From Limnohabitans sp. TEGF004 (lineage in GTDB: Bacteria > Pseudomonadota > Gammaproteobacteria > Burkholderiales > Burkholderiaceae_C): DNA of 64,000 bases. Positions 46,289-56,042 of this stretch are shown piece after piece; position 1 is the first letter of the stretch, and every line of letters begins with the position of its first letter. The translations under genes were made by a program, and so were the position numbers. The stretch is taken from contig NZ_AP027056.1 of NCBI RefSeq assembly GCF_027924965.1, positions 1,922,001-1,986,000 on the forward strand, written 5' to 3'. The notes beneath the pieces were generated by a model that saw nothing but the letters and a program-made list of their open reading frames with translations, did not search any database and was not told the origin of the DNA.

Positions 46289-47932
46289 ATGAAATTCCCC
46301 TTGTCTGCTGCACGTCTTTGGGCCTTGCGCCTTGCGCTCTTAACGGCCGCGTCTTGCGCCGTTCCCGTCACAGGCCACGCCCAAGCAAGTGATGCCGACA
46401 AGACCGAAAACTCGGCCATGAGCGGCGAGTTGCTTTACGAAATTTTGTTGGGCGAGATGAACCTGCGCCAAGGCGAACCCGCCGCTGGTTTTTCACTCTT
46501 GCTCGATGCGGCTCGCAAATCCAACGATGTGCAGCTGTATGACCGCGCGGTTGAGATTGCGCTGCAAGCCCGTTCGGGTGACGGCGCGTTGATGGCGGCA
46601 CGCTCTTGGTCTCAGGCATGGCCGCAAGACCGCAAAGCCAACAACCAAGTGCTGCAAATTTTGTTAGCGCTGAACCAAGTGGCAGAGAGCTTGGAGCCGT
46701 TGAAAAAAGAAATCGCGCTCGCACCCGATGCCGAACGCGATGCCATCATCAACTTGATTCCCCGCCACTACGCCCGCGTCACCAACAAAAAACGTGCGGC
46801 AACTGTGGTGCAGCAAGCGCTGGAGCCTTATTTAAATAAAAACAACACCACAGGTGCTGTGGCGTGGACCAGTTTGGGACGCCTGCGTTTGGCAAGTGAC
46901 GATGCAGCAGGCGCACTTGAAGCGGTGAAAAAAGGCCAAGCAGCCGACATCAAGGCCCAAGGCCCCACCCTGTTGGCTATGGAGCTGATGGGGAAAAAAG
47001 TAGCCGAAGCCGAACCGCTAGTGCAACAAGGCTTGCGCAAACAAGACGGCACCGAAATGGCCATGAGCCATGTGCGTGTGCTGATTGAGCTGGAGCGTTA
47101 CACAGAAGCCACCGAACAACTGCAAGCCATCACACGCAAAGATTCAAAGCTAGCGGATGCATGGCTGGTGCTGGGCTCGTTGCAATTCGAGCAAGGCCAA
47201 GACAAAGAAGCCGAAGCCTCGCTGGCACGCTACGTCAGCCTTGCGACCCAAGCCCCAACAGACACCAGTACACGCGGTTTGAACCAAGCCCAAACACGTC
47301 GCGCTGCGCTGCTGGCTCGCCAAGGCAAGATGGGCGAAGCACGTGAATTGATTCATCAAATTCCTGCCAACAACGTAGACGAGCAACGCAGCCGCGTGCT
47401 GGCCGAGGTGCAGCTCTTGCGCGAGCATCGCCAATGGCAAGCCGCCTTTGATTTGCTGGCCGCCCACAGTGGCGACAACACAGATCTGATCTACGAACAA
47501 GCGATGCTGGCCGAAAAGCTCAACAAACTCGATGAGATGGAAAAGCTGCTGCGCCAAGTCATCGCCAAAAACCCCAGCTATTACAACGCCTACAACGCCT
47601 TGGGCTTCTCGCTGGCAGATCGCCACATTCGCCTGCCCGAAGCCAAGCAACTCATCGTCAAAGCCCTGACCTTTGCACCGGACGACCCCTTCATCACCGA
47701 TAGCCTAGGCTGGGTGGAGTTCCGTTTGGGCAATTTGGCCTCAGCCCTGAGCTACTTGCAAAAAGCCTACAAAGACCGTGCAGACGCTGAGATTGCAGCC
47801 CACTTGGGTGAAGTGTTGTGGCAGATGAAGCGCCAAGACGAAGCCATTCAAATTTGGCGTGAGGGCCTAAACACAGCGCCTAACAACGAGACCTTGCAAG
47901 AAACGCTGCAACGCCTCAAGCCTGCGCTGTAA
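46289..47932 (+). CDS. Exported tetratricopeptide-repeat protein
   Basis: The start at ATG 46289 gives 547 residues with a Sec signal (ALLTAASCAVPVTGHAQA). TPR-like helix pairs cover residues about 45-540; the clearest are LADAWLVLGSLQFEQGQDKEAEASL near 285-309 and PSYYNAYNALGFSLADRHIRLPEAKQLI with ADSLGWVEFRLGNLASAL-type repeats near 430-490. Such proteins precede lolB-ispE in many Burkholderiales and may support envelope assembly, but no defined partner is known to me. Three bases separate it from lolB, so they are co-transcribed. Confidence 0.88.
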   Translation: MKFPLSAARLWALRLALLTAASCAVPVTGHAQASDADKTENSAMSGELLYEILLGEMNLRQGEPAAGFSLLLDAARKSNDVQLYDRAVEIALQARSGDGALMAARSWSQAWPQDRKANNQVLQILLALNQVAESLEPLKKEIALAPDAERDAIINLIPRHYARVTNKKRAATVVQQALEPYLNKNNTTGAVAWTSLGRLRLASDDAAGALEAVKKGQAADIKAQGPTLLAMELMGKKVAEAEPLVQQGLRKQDGTEMAMSHVRVLIELERYTEATEQLQAITRKDSKLADAWLVLGSLQFEQGQDKEAEASLARYVSLATQAPTDTSTRGLNQAQTRRAALLARQGKMGEARELIHQIPANNVDEQRSRVLAEVQLLREHRQWQAAFDLLAAHSGDNTDLIYEQAMLAEKLNKLDEMEKLLRQVIAKNPSYYNAYNALGFSLADRHIRLPEAKQLIVKALTFAPDDPFITDSLGWVEFRLGNLASALSYLQKAYKDRADAEIAAHLGEVLWQMKRQDEAIQIWREGLNTAPNNETLQETLQRLKPAL

Positions 47933-47935
47933 ATC

Positions 47936-48445
47936 ATGCGCGCTTGGTGGCTTGCTTGTCTGATAGGGGTCTTGCTTGTGGGCTGTGCCACGCCTAGCCG
48001 CCCCTCAAAAGGGCTCAACGCTAGCTCGCCCACAAACCTACCAGCCCAACTGCCTGAATGGCAAGGCCGCATCAGCGTCCAAGTGCTGGGCGATGCACCG
48101 TCATCCATGAGCGCCAGCTTCTCGCTGCGCGGCGACGCCTACAACGGCGAGCTTGATTTGTATTCACCACTCGGCACCACACTTGGCGCTTTGCAATGGA
48201 CGCCGCAACTGGTGCAATTCAGCGACGGCGGCAAACACCAATACTTCAACTCACTGGCCGAGCTGACCGAAAAAGCCACAGGAGCCGCCCTGCCAGTCGA
48301 TGCCATTTTTGGCTGGCTACAAGGTCAACACGTGCAAGCGACCGGCTGGCAAGCTGATTTATCGGCCGTGTCGCAAGGCTCACTCATTGCACGTCGCACG
48401 GCGCCTTCGCCCGAAGTGACCTTACGCATCAAACTCGATCAGTAA
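47936..48445 (+). CDS. lolB: Outer-membrane lipoprotein insertion protein LolB
   Basis: LolB accepts lipoproteins from LolA and inserts them into the outer membrane. The 169-residue product has a lipoprotein signal with LLVGC near residue 17 and the weakly conserved LolB fold: LPEWQGRISVQVLGDAPSSMSASFSLRG, GELDLYSPLGTTLGALQW and PVDAIFGWLQGQHV. LolB is always hard to call by motif, but position directly before ispE supports it. Confidence 0.88.
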   Translation: MRAWWLACLIGVLLVGCATPSRPSKGLNASSPTNLPAQLPEWQGRISVQVLGDAPSSMSASFSLRGDAYNGELDLYSPLGTTLGALQWTPQLVQFSDGGKHQYFNSLAELTEKATGAALPVDAIFGWLQGQHVQATGWQADLSAVSQGSLIARRTAPSPEVTLRIKLDQ

Positions 48446-48448
48446 TTC

Positions 48449-49294
48449 ATGCGCTCGCTACACAACGTCTTAGCCCCCGCCAAGCTCAACCTGTTTTTAC
48501 ACATCACGGGGCGACGCGACGACGGCTACCACTTGCTGCAATCGGTCTTCATGCTGATCGACTGGTGCGACACCTTGCACTTTGACGTGCGCGACGATGG
48601 CGTGATTGAGCGCGAAGATGTCACGGTGGCACTCCCTGCCGATGACTTGGTCGTGCGTGCTGCGCAATCTTTGCAGCGTGCTAGCGGCACATCTTTGGGC
48701 GCGCACATCGCCATTGAAAAACACATCCCCGCACAAGCGGGCATGGGCGGCGGATCGTCGGATGCTGCGACTACCTTGCTGACACTCAACCGTTTATGGG
48801 GATTGCACTGGCCACTCTCCAAGCTCATGCCGTTGGGCCTGGCTTTGGGTGCAGATGTGCCGTTTTTCTTGGGTGGACACAATGCATGGGTGGAGGGCAT
48901 TGGCGAGAAAATGACGCCTATAGATTTACCCTCTGCCCGCTTTGCTGTGGTCAAACCCAATGCAGGTTTAGAGACTGCAAAAATTTTTCGCTCCCCGGAG
49001 CTGCAACGCGCTACAGAAACTGCTACAATGCCGGTCTTCGCTGTTAATCATTACGGTTTTGGTCGTAACGATTTGCAGCCAGTAGCTCAAGCCTTGTGCC
49101 CCGAAATGACCGAAGCCCTTCAGTGGTTGAGTTCTTTTGGATTAAGCCCTCGCATGACAGGCTCTGGCAGCGCAGTGTTTGCTCGGTTACATGACGGTGT
49201 GTTGATTGACTCAGCCCCGAACAACTGGCAAATGCGGATATGCAGCAATTTGGCAGTTCATCCACAAGCGGGATGGGCAGCCAGTGAAAGTTAA
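48449..49294 (+). CDS. ispE: 4-diphosphocytidyl-2-C-methyl-D-erythritol kinase
   Basis: IspE phosphorylates CDP-ME in the MEP isoprenoid pathway. The 281-residue GHMP kinase has APAKLNLFLHITGRRDDGYH at the N-terminus, the ATP loop HIPAQAGMGGGSSDAATTLL at about 91-110, and the C-terminal MTGSGSAVFARL motif near 236-247. It follows lolB by 3 bp and precedes tRNA-Gln, as is usual in the order Burkholderiales. Confidence 0.96.
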   Translation: MRSLHNVLAPAKLNLFLHITGRRDDGYHLLQSVFMLIDWCDTLHFDVRDDGVIEREDVTVALPADDLVVRAAQSLQRASGTSLGAHIAIEKHIPAQAGMGGGSSDAATTLLTLNRLWGLHWPLSKLMPLGLALGADVPFFLGGHNAWVEGIGEKMTPIDLPSARFAVVKPNAGLETAKIFRSPELQRATETATMPVFAVNHYGFGRNDLQPVAQALCPEMTEALQWLSSFGLSPRMTGSGSAVFARLHDGVLIDSAPNNWQMRICSNLAVHPQAGWAASES

Positions 49295-49326
49295 CGGTTG
49301 GTCGCTGCAAAGCGATTGACCTGTGT

Positions 49327-49403
49327 AGGGGATTCGCCAAGTTGGTTAAGGCACTGGATTTTGATTCCAGCATTCCGAGGTTCGAGTCCTCGATCCCCTG
49401 CCA
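49327..49403 (+). tRNA. tRNA-Gln (anticodon TTG)
   Basis: A 77-nt cloverleaf is seen with acceptor AGGGGAT/ATCCCCT, D arm CGCCAAGTTGGTTAAGGC, anticodon loop TTTTGAT (TTG), T loop GTTCGAGTC and encoded CCA with discriminator G. Confidence 0.96.
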
Positions 49404-49411
49404 AATGTTTC

Positions 49412-49435
49412 AAAAGCACACAGTGCTTAATTTTT
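49412..49435 (+). terminator. Weak terminator after tRNA-Gln
   Basis: A short stem AAGCAC/GTGCTT with a three-base loop is followed by AATTTTT. A second near-identical hairpin (AAGCAC-ATCA-GTGCTT) follows at 49438-49453 without a T run. Confidence 0.55.
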
Positions 49436-49511
49436 CAAAGCACATCAGTGCTTGGTTTGCAAGTGACTGCTTTTAGCGTCATTGGTCTTGAAGCGAAAGT
49501 CATACGTCATC

Positions 49512-50486
49512 ATGTCGAACCACACCCCCGACTTCATGGTCTTTACTGGCAATGCCAACCCCACTTTGGCTGCCGAAATCGCAACTCACCTCGGTATCGA
49601 AGTTGGCGCAGCCCATGTGGGCCGCTTCTCAGACGGCGAAGTCACTGTTGAAATCAACCAAAACGTGCGTGCCCGCGATGTGTTCGTGGTGCAAAGCACT
49701 TGCGCACCCACCAACGAAAGCTTGATGGAATTGCTGATCATGGTCGACGCCTTAAAGCGCGCCTCAGCAGAGCGCATCAGCGCGGTCATCCCCTACTTCG
49801 GCTACGCCCGTCAAGACCGCCGCCCACGTTCAAGCCGTGTGCCAATCTCCGCCAAACTGGTGGCTGATTTGCTGCAGACCGCTGGTGTGGCTCGCGTGTT
49901 GACCATGGACTTGCACGCTGACCAAATTCAAGGTTTCTTCGACATTCCTGTCGACAACATCTACGCATCTCCCGTTTTGTTGGGCGACTTGCGCACAAAA
50001 AATTACGAAGACCTGATCGTCGTGTCACCCGATGTGGGTGGTGTGGTGCGCGCCCGTGCTTTGGCCAAGCAACTCGGTTGCGATTTGGCCATCATCGACA
50101 AGCGCCGCCCCAAAGCCAACGTGTCTGAAGTGATGAACGTCATTGGCGACATTGAAGGCCGTAACTGCGTGATCATGGACGACATGATCGACACCGCAGG
50201 CACTTTGGTGAAAGCCGCTGAAGTTTTGAAAACGCGTGGTGCTAAGAAGGTTTACGCCTACTGCACACACCCCATCTTCTCTGGCCCTGCGATTGAACGC
50301 ATTGCCAAAGGCGATGCCCTCGACGAAGTTGTGGTGACCAACACCATTCCTTTGAGCGAAGCTGGTCGCGCCTGCAAAAAAATCCGCCAACTCACCGTGG
50401 CTCCGTTGATCGCCGAAACGATCCAACGCATTGCTAGCGGCGAGTCGGTCATGAGTTTGTTCTCCGACCAAGACCAGCTGTTCTAA
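49512..50486 (+). CDS. prs: Ribose-phosphate pyrophosphokinase
   Basis: Prs makes PRPP from ribose 5-phosphate and ATP. ATG 49512 gives 324 residues beginning [20 protein letters not shown]. Diagnostic segments are [46 protein letters not shown], the flexible [17 protein letters not shown] near 135-151, [16 protein letters not shown] and the PRPP loop [17 protein letters not shown] near 222-238. It is followed by rplY after a hairpin. Confidence 0.97.
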   Translation: MSNHTPDFMVFTGNANPTLAAEIATHLGIEVGAAHVGRFSDGEVTVEINQNVRARDVFVVQSTCAPTNESLMELLIMVDALKRASAERISAVIPYFGYARQDRRPRSSRVPISAKLVADLLQTAGVARVLTMDLHADQIQGFFDIPVDNIYASPVLLGDLRTKNYEDLIVVSPDVGGVVRARALAKQLGCDLAIIDKRRPKANVSEVMNVIGDIEGRNCVIMDDMIDTAGTLVKAAEVLKTRGAKKVYAYCTHPIFSGPAIERIAKGDALDEVVVTNTIPLSEAGRACKKIRQLTVAPLIAETIQRIASGESVMSLFSDQDQLF

Positions 50487-50521
50487 ACAGTCAGCGTCCA
50501 AGTCGTCGAACATCGACCCCG

Positions 50522-50547
50522 GGCTGCATTCATGCAGCCTATTTTTG
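50522..50547 (+). terminator. Hairpin between prs and rplY
   Basis: The stem GGCTGCAT/ATGCAGCC is followed by TATTTTTG. It may be a terminator or a partial attenuator between the two genes. Confidence 0.65.
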
Positions 50548-50593
50548 AAACTGGAGCCACACTGGTCGCGGTGGGTTCTCACTGGAGTTAATT

Positions 50594-51214
50594 ATGAATT
50601 TTGTCGCTTTTGAGCGCGCTAAGCAGGGAACGGGTGCGAGCCGCCGTCTGCGTATCACTGGTCGTACACCTGGCATCGTCTACGGTGGCGCGACTGAACC
50701 TTCATTGATCGAAATCGATCACAACGCCTTGTGGCACGCCTTGAAGAAAGAAGCGTTCCACGCTTCTGTCTTGCAAATGGAATTGAACGGCAAAACAACC
50801 GAAGTGTTGTTGCGCAACGTGCAATACCACCCCTTCAAACAGCTCGTTTTGCACATCGACTTCCAACGCATCGATGCCAACACAAAGATGAAGAAGAAAG
50901 TGCCTTTGCACTACTCTGGCGAAGAGAACTCACCAGCTTTCAAAGTTGACAAGTGCTTGATCAACCGCATCGCCACTGAATTGGAAATCTCTTGCATGCC
51001 AAAAGATCTGCCTGAGTTCATCGCTGTGGACTTGAGCAACTTGACCAAAGGTCACTCTTTGCACGCCAAAGACATCACCCTGCCCGCAGGCGTGACCGTT
51101 GTGGCTCCTGGCACTTCCAACCCCGTGTTGGTCGCCGTAGTGGCAACCAAGGCCGAAGAGCCAACACCTCAAGAAGCCGCAGCTGCTGCTGGCGACAACA
51201 AAAAGAAGAAGTAA
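50594..51214 (+). CDS. rplY: 50S ribosomal protein L25/general stress protein Ctc
   Basis: The 206-residue protein is the long (CTC/TL5) form that binds 5S rRNA with its N-terminal L25 domain (residues 1-95, with [19 protein letters not shown]) and carries a second beta domain (to about 185, with [20 protein letters not shown]). It ends in an Ala- and Lys-rich tail. AGTTAATT before the ATG leaves the ribosome site poor, although ACTGGAG is eight bases upstream. A terminator follows before pth. Confidence 0.96.
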   Translation: MNFVAFERAKQGTGASRRLRITGRTPGIVYGGATEPSLIEIDHNALWHALKKEAFHASVLQMELNGKTTEVLLRNVQYHPFKQLVLHIDFQRIDANTKMKKKVPLHYSGEENSPAFKVDKCLINRIATELEISCMPKDLPEFIAVDLSNLTKGHSLHAKDITLPAGVTVVAPGTSNPVLVAVVATKAEEPTPQEAAAAAGDNKKKK

Positions 51215-51249
51215 TTTTTCTTTTCTGCAATCCTTCATTGATTGCTTTG

Positions 51250-51280
51250 AACGGCTCACCTCGGTGGGCCGTTTTGCTTT
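51250..51280 (+). terminator. Terminator between rplY and pth
   Basis: The imperfect stem AACGGCTCACC/GGTGGGCCGTT with a short loop is followed by TTTGCTTTT. It ends 16 bp before the pth start. Confidence 0.75.
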
Positions 51281-51295
51281 TGGAATAATCATCAC

Positions 51296-51970
51296 ATGAT
51301 CAAGCTCCTTGTTGGCCTGGGCAACCCCGGCACTGAATATGAAGCCACGCGTCACAACGCAGGCTTTTGGTGGATAGACACAGTGGCACGCGACCTCAAG
51401 GTCAGCCTTCAACCCGACCGCGCGTACCACGGCTTGGTGGCACGCACCTCGGTCAAGGGCGAGAACGTGTGGCTGTTAGAGCCGCAAACCTTCATGAACC
51501 TCTCAGGCAAATCGGTAGGTGCATTGGCGCGCTTCTTCAAAATTCAACCTCAAGAAATTTTGGTTGTGCACGACGAGTTGGACATCACGCCTGGCGAAGC
51601 CAAACTCAAACTCGGCGGCAGCCATGCTGGCCACAATGGCCTGCGCGACATCCATGCACAGCTCGGCACAGACCAATACTGGCGACTGCGCATTGGCATT
51701 GGCCACCCCGGTGTGAAATCAGAGGTTGCGAACTGGGTGCTGAAGAAACCAGCGCCCGACCAACGCACCGCCATTGAAGACTGCATCACACGCACCAGCT
51801 TGGCCCTGCCGCATTTGCTTGCGGGCGATATGGTGAAAGCCACGCAAATGATTCACACCGCCAAGCCGCCCCGGCCCAAACCACCTCGGCCGACTACGCT
51901 GCCTGGCACTGAGAAGACAGGGGCTGCAGATGCTGACAAAACACAAGCCAAAGGGGCTGAGAGCAACTAA
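51296..51970 (+). CDS. pth: Peptidyl-tRNA hydrolase
   Basis: Pth rescues peptidyl-tRNAs released from ribosomes. The 224-residue protein has [21 protein letters not shown] with the catalytic His near residue 21, [12 protein letters not shown], the [27 protein letters not shown] strand near 94-120 and [10 protein letters not shown]. After about residue 190 a Pro/Lys-rich tail ([13 protein letters not shown]) extends beyond the E. coli enzyme. The 3' end overlaps the next gene by 41 bp in another frame. Confidence 0.96.
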   Translation: MIKLLVGLGNPGTEYEATRHNAGFWWIDTVARDLKVSLQPDRAYHGLVARTSVKGENVWLLEPQTFMNLSGKSVGALARFFKIQPQEILVVHDELDITPGEAKLKLGGSHAGHNGLRDIHAQLGTDQYWRLRIGIGHPGVKSEVANWVLKKPAPDQRTAIEDCITRTSLALPHLLAGDMVKATQMIHTAKPPRPKPPRPTTLPGTEKTGAADADKTQAKGAESN

Positions 51971-52430
51971 GTGTTTTGCTGCCTTACTAGGTATGGCGGC
52001 ACTCTTGAGCCATGCAACCTTGGCAGACACGGTGTACCGCTGCGGTGAAGCGTACAGCAGCTCTAGCCAGTGCGCCAATGGGGCTGCAACTGAAGTTAAA
52101 CCAAGCTCAGTGCTGCAAACCGAGGGGCCAGACAAAGGCCACGCGGCGACACGTGACTTGCGTGACGCACAAGCCTTAGAGAAACAACGCCTGCAGGCTG
52201 AACAACAAGCAGCTCAAGCAGCACCTATTCGACTCAGCACACCTAGCGCGCCGTCGACCAACCCATCATCTAGCAATGTCACCCAGACAGAGCCAATCTC
52301 CAAACAGGGCAAGCGCAAAGGTAAACAAGCCCGCAAACCAAACAACCCCTACTTCACAGCCGTAGATCCAACGGCAGCGCCCAAAAAGAAAAGCACCGCC
52401 AAAGCGGTGCCTGCTAGTTCTAACCCCTAA
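51930..52430 (+). CDS. Secreted DUF4124-like protein of unknown function
   Basis: The 166-residue product has a hydrophobic N-terminal export signal ([18 protein letters not shown]) and a short mature motif [16 protein letters not shown], which resembles the start of DUF4124 domains. A Gln/Ala-rich coiled segment ([16 protein letters not shown]) and a Ser/Lys/Pro-rich basic tail follow. The start at 51930 lies inside pth; a later Met near 51993 would leave too little signal peptide. Function unknown. Confidence 0.68.
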   Translation: MLTKHKPKGLRATKCFAALLGMAALLSHATLADTVYRCGEAYSSSSQCANGAATEVKPSSVLQTEGPDKGHAATRDLRDAQALEKQRLQAEQQAAQAAPIRLSTPSAPSTNPSSSNVTQTEPISKQGKRKGKQARKPNNPYFTAVDPTAAPKKKSTAKAVPASSNP

Positions 52431-52460
52431 AACACAACGCGCTTCAAGGCGAGGGTTGAA

Positions 52461-52733
<273 letters not shown>

Positions 52734-52788
52734 CTAAATAAAAGAGCAATTATCCCAGCTCACCTGCTGTTACCCAAGGGCGCCACAC

Positions 52789-53511
52789 TTAGGCCACACC
52801 GTTGGCATGTGTTTGTGCAGCAAGTTGCTCACGCACTTCAAGCAAACGTTTTTGGCTATACACCGGTTGCTCAGGCAAATCCGCCAAATGCGCCGCATCG
52901 GCCCACAGCTGGATGTGCAGCCCACCATCGCGCCAAGCGACTTGATTGATGCCTGCGTTGGGAATGTCACATACGCGCGGGCCGCTGAGCGACAAAGCTT
53001 GCGCATGACGCCACACCATATCCAGCACGCCGCCATGCGTCACCACCACCACATACTCGCCCTCGTATTGCTGCGCTAAGTCTTGCAACGCGGCAATCAC
53101 GCGGTCATGAAACGCGCGGGTCGTCTCCGCGCCCTCCACCGCCAAGTCAGCATCAAACGCCAACCAACGTTGCCAGGCATCAGGGTGTTGCGCTTGAATA
53201 TCGGGACTGCACATGCCTTCAAACATGCCGTAGCACTGCTCGCGCAGGCCTGCATTCAAGATGCAGGTGTGGCCCAGCACCTCGGCCACAGGCTGGGCAG
53301 TTTGTTGGGCACGCAGCAAATCGCTGCTGATGAGTCGGGTGGGTACACGGCCCTGCGTTTGCCATTCGGCCAAAGCTTGCACCATGCGGGTTTTCAACCG
53401 CTGGGCTTGTTCAAAGCCCATCTCATTGAGCGGCACATCCAGCTGCCCCTGAAACCGTAGCTCGCGATTCCAAGCGGTTTCGCCGTGGCGGATGAGAAGA
53501 AAGTCCGTCAC
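52789..53511 (-). CDS. Histidine phosphatase family protein (phosphoglycerate-mutase-like)
   Basis: The 240-residue protein has the catalytic RHG motif LLIRHGETAWN at residues 5-15, with RFQGQLDVPLNEMGFEQA, then LISSDLLRAQQTAQP near 60-74, the acid residue in LREQCYGMFEGM, and the second catalytic His in VVVTHGGVLDMVWRHA near 157-172. The pattern fits a cofactor-independent phosphatase of broad type (GpmB/CobC-like). The substrate is unknown. Its start overlaps the coaD stop by four bases. Confidence 0.9.
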   Translation of the reverse strand: MTDFLLIRHGETAWNRELRFQGQLDVPLNEMGFEQAQRLKTRMVQALAEWQTQGRVPTRLISSDLLRAQQTAQPVAEVLGHTCILNAGLREQCYGMFEGMCSPDIQAQHPDAWQRWLAFDADLAVEGAETTRAFHDRVIAALQDLAQQYEGEYVVVVTHGGVLDMVWRHAQALSLSGPRVCDIPNAGINQVAWRDGGLHIQLWADAAHLADLPEQPVYSQKRLLEVREQLAAQTHANGVA

Positions 53512-54005
53512 TTCGCCGTGCGCTTGGCTAACAGCCGCTTGTACACACCTGCAGACACCAAGTCTTTGCCATCATCACCGGCCCCCAGCAAAGAGATTTC
53601 GCGCACAAAGGTGCTGGAGATGAATTGGTATTTGGCGCTGGGGGTGAGGAACACGGTTTCCACCTCAGGCATCAGCTCTCGGTTCATGCCGGCGAGTTGA
53701 AACTCGTAATCAAAGTCAGTCACGGTACGCACACCGCGCACCATCACGGTGGCGTTGTGGCTACGCACAAAGTCGCGCGCCAAGCCGGTGAAGGGCACCA
53801 CTTCGACTTGCGGGTGTGCGGCCATCGCCTCACGCGCCATGTCCATGCGCTCGTCCAAGGTGAACAAGGTTTTCTTGTGGTGGGCAGTGGCCACCGCCAA
53901 GATGACCTTGTCAAACATGGCCGCAGCGCGCAACACGATGTCTTCATGGCCCAAGCTGATGGGGTCAAAGGTGCCGGGGTAAATGGCAACAACTTGCTTG
54001 GACAT
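53508..54005 (-). CDS. coaD: Phosphopantetheine adenylyltransferase
   Basis: CoaD makes dephospho-CoA from phosphopantetheine and ATP. The 165-residue nucleotidyltransferase has the (T/H)xGH motif AIYPGTFDPISLGHEDIVLRA at 8-28, KKTLFTLDERMDMA, RGVRTVTDFDYEFQLAGMNRELMPEVETVFL and ISSTFVREISLLG near 128-140. It lies downstream of rsmD by 35 bp on the same strand, the usual rsmD-coaD pair. Confidence 0.97.
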   Translation of the reverse strand: MSKQVVAIYPGTFDPISLGHEDIVLRAAAMFDKVILAVATAHHKKTLFTLDERMDMAREAMAAHPQVEVVPFTGLARDFVRSHNATVMVRGVRTVTDFDYEFQLAGMNRELMPEVETVFLTPSAKYQFISSTFVREISLLGAGDDGKDLVSAGVYKRLLAKRTAK

Positions 54006-54040
54006 GGGCGCTCCTAAGTGTTTCTAAATATCAAAACTGA

Positions 54041-54664
54041 TTATGCAATTCGGCGCAACAAGTGCGCGTGCACCGCGCCGGCTTTGAGGTGGCGATACAG
54101 CGAGAGGCCCATAGGCTCGAGCTGCTCATCTGTCCAAGCCAGAGGCGCTTCGAGGTACACATAGCCATCAGCTTTCACGGCTTTGCCTGCAGCGAGTAGC
54201 GAGGGCTCAAACAAAGCGCCATCAAACGGCGGGTCAATGAAAATCAAATCCACACTTGATTCGCTGAGCTGCTTCAAGCAAGCCACGCCATCGGTGCGCA
54301 GCACATGCACATTGGTGGCCTTGAGGCGGTTGACTTGGGTGCTGAGCTGCGCCACCAAAGCGGGGTCGAGTTCACACACCTGCACATGGGCCGCACCGCG
54401 TGAGGCGGCTTCAAAGCCCAAGGCGCCTGTGCCCGCAAACGGATCGACACAGCGCCAGCCCAAGAGCGATTGACCCAGCCAGTTGAACAGGGTTTCGCGC
54501 ACGCGGTCTGGTGTGGGGCGCAGGCCGGGCTTCAAGGCCACGGGCAATTTGGTGCGGCGCCATTCGCCGCCGATGATGCGGACCTCGCCTGCCCCTTTGT
54601 GCCGTTTTTCGGCGACGGGTTTGACAGGGGTGGCGTTGAAAGATTTTGGTGTGCGGGTTTTCAT
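54041..54664 (-). CDS. rsmD: 16S rRNA (guanine(966)-N(2))-methyltransferase
   Basis: RsmD methylates G966 of 16S rRNA. The start taken at ATG 54664 gives 207 residues; longer readings would cross the divergent ftsY start. After a basic leader the protein reads VRIIGGEWRRTKLPV, RPTPDRVRETLFNWLGQ, the SAM site CVDPFAGTGALGFEAASRGA near 82-101 and the catalytic DPPFD near 159-163. It is divergent from ftsY by 30 bp, a common arrangement. Confidence 0.95.
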   Translation of the reverse strand: MKTRTPKSFNATPVKPVAEKRHKGAGEVRIIGGEWRRTKLPVALKPGLRPTPDRVRETLFNWLGQSLLGWRCVDPFAGTGALGFEAASRGAAHVQVCELDPALVAQLSTQVNRLKATNVHVLRTDGVACLKQLSESSVDLIFIDPPFDGALFEPSLLAAGKAVKADGYVYLEAPLAWTDEQLEPMGLSLYRHLKAGAVHAHLLRRIA

Positions 54665-54694
54665 AGAATGGACTGATTCTAGAAACACCCACAC

Positions 54695-55789
54695 ATGTTT
54701 AGCTTCTTCAAGAAAAAAATCACTGGTCAGCCTGCTACTGAGACGGCAAACAACGGCAACGCTGCCGTTTCTCCTGCGAACACGTCCGCTCACGCCGCCG
54801 CGTCTGAAGCGACATCAAGCACGTCAGTAACAGCGACAGCGACTGTGATGCCTGCCGAGCGCCCCCGCGCCAGCTGGATGGCACGCTTAGGCAATGGCCT
54901 GCGCCGCACGGGCCAAAGCATCAGTACCGTGTTCACAGGCACGAAGATTGATGACGACCTGTATGAAGAGCTCGAAACCGCCCTTCTCATGGCAGATGCC
55001 GGCGTGCAAGCCACCGAGTATTTGCTGAAAGACTTGAAGCAACGCGTCAAAGACACCTCCACCACCGAGCCCTCGGCCGTCAAAGCTTTGCTGGCCGCAT
55101 CCATTGCCGAGCTGCTCAAGCCTTTGGAAAAACCGCTCACCATCGGCGCACACAAACCGACCATCATCATGGTGGCTGGCGTGAACGGCGCGGGTAAAAC
55201 CACATCGATTGGCAAGCTCACCCGCCATTTGAGCGACAGCGGTGCTTCGGTGCTGCTGGCCGCGGCAGACACCTTCCGCGCAGCCGCCCGCGAGCAGCTC
55301 GCTGTTTGGGCCACCCGCAACACGGTAGAGATCGTCAGCCAAGAAGGCGGCGACCCTGCGTCTGTGAGCTTTGATGCCGTCACCGCAGGCCGCGCACGCG
55401 GCAAAGACGTGGTGTTGGTCGACACTGCAGGCCGTCTGCCAACGCAGCTGCACCTGATGGAAGAGTTGAAGAAGATCAAACGCGTGGTGCAAAAGGCCGA
55501 GCCAACTGGACCACACGAAGTATTGCTGGTGATTGACGGCAACACCGGCCAAAACGCGCTCGCCCAAGTGAAGGCATTTGATGAAACGCTGGGTTTAACC
55601 GGCCTGATCGTCACCAAGCTCGACGGCACAGCCAAAGGTGGCGTGTTGGCTGCCATTGCGCTGTGGGGACAAAGCCGTGCTGCTGCGGGTGGCTCGGTCG
55701 TGCCTGTTTATTTCATTGGCGTTGGTGAAGCCGTGGAAGACCTCGAAACCTTCAGCGCACAAGAGTTTGCTGACGCCCTGTTGGGCTAG
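54695..55789 (+). CDS. ftsY: Signal recognition particle receptor FtsY
   Basis: FtsY docks SRP-ribosome complexes at the membrane. The 364-residue protein has an Ala/Thr-rich N-terminal A region (residues 1-65), then the NG domain: GVNGAGKTTSIGKLTRHL (G1) near 165-182, DTFRAAAREQL, VLVDTAGRLPTQLHLMEEL (G3), TKLDGTAKGGVLAAI (G4) near 308-322 and the end PVYFIGVGEAVEDLETFSAQEFADALL. The A domain is shorter and less acidic than in E. coli. Confidence 0.97.
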   Translation: MFSFFKKKITGQPATETANNGNAAVSPANTSAHAAASEATSSTSVTATATVMPAERPRASWMARLGNGLRRTGQSISTVFTGTKIDDDLYEELETALLMADAGVQATEYLLKDLKQRVKDTSTTEPSAVKALLAASIAELLKPLEKPLTIGAHKPTIIMVAGVNGAGKTTSIGKLTRHLSDSGASVLLAAADTFRAAAREQLAVWATRNTVEIVSQEGGDPASVSFDAVTAGRARGKDVVLVDTAGRLPTQLHLMEELKKIKRVVQKAEPTGPHEVLLVIDGNTGQNALAQVKAFDETLGLTGLIVTKLDGTAKGGVLAAIALWGQSRAAAGGSVVPVYFIGVGEAVEDLETFSAQEFADALLG

Positions 55790-55814
55790 GTAAATAACTC
55801 TGGCCCATCCTCGG

Positions 55815-56042
55815 TCAATCGCGCTTCAACACCCCTTTAAGGCTCTCGCACCAGCGACCACAACGCTCATGAGCCTCCACCACGGGATAGCTGTCCATGC
55901 GGCCTTGCTTGCGTGTGAGCGGCGGTTGTATGTAATAGCCCAAGCCGCAACGCAGCTGGGTTTCAGATGAATCGGAATTGAGCACATGCGCGCAGCTCTT
56001 GCAGCACTGAACGGCAATTCGCTCCAAGGTCATGGGGGGCAT
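55815..56042 (-). CDS. Small Cys-rich protein of unknown function
   Basis: The 75-residue protein starts at ATG 56042 with a clear AAGGAG site seven bases upstream, which supports it as a real gene. Cysteines occur as CCKSC at about 13-17, RCGL near 32, and ERCGRWCESL near 59-68, a spacing that could hold zinc. Conserved-looking words are QPPLTRKQGRMDSYPVVEAH. No signal or membrane segment is seen and no family is recognised. It is divergent from rpoH. Confidence 0.65.
   Translation of the reverse strand: MPPMTLERIAVQCCKSCAHVLNSDSSETQLRCGLGYYIQPPLTRKQGRMDSYPVVEAHERCGRWCESLKGVLKRD

Noticed and set aside
49022..49028. TACAAT inside ispE as a promoter for tRNA-Gln.
   Set aside because: No -35 partner is visible and the distance of about 300 bp gives no support.
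52391..52416. GCACCGC-CAAA-GCGGTGC hairpin near the end of the DUF4124-like gene as a terminator.
   Set aside because: It lies within the coding region and has no T run after it.
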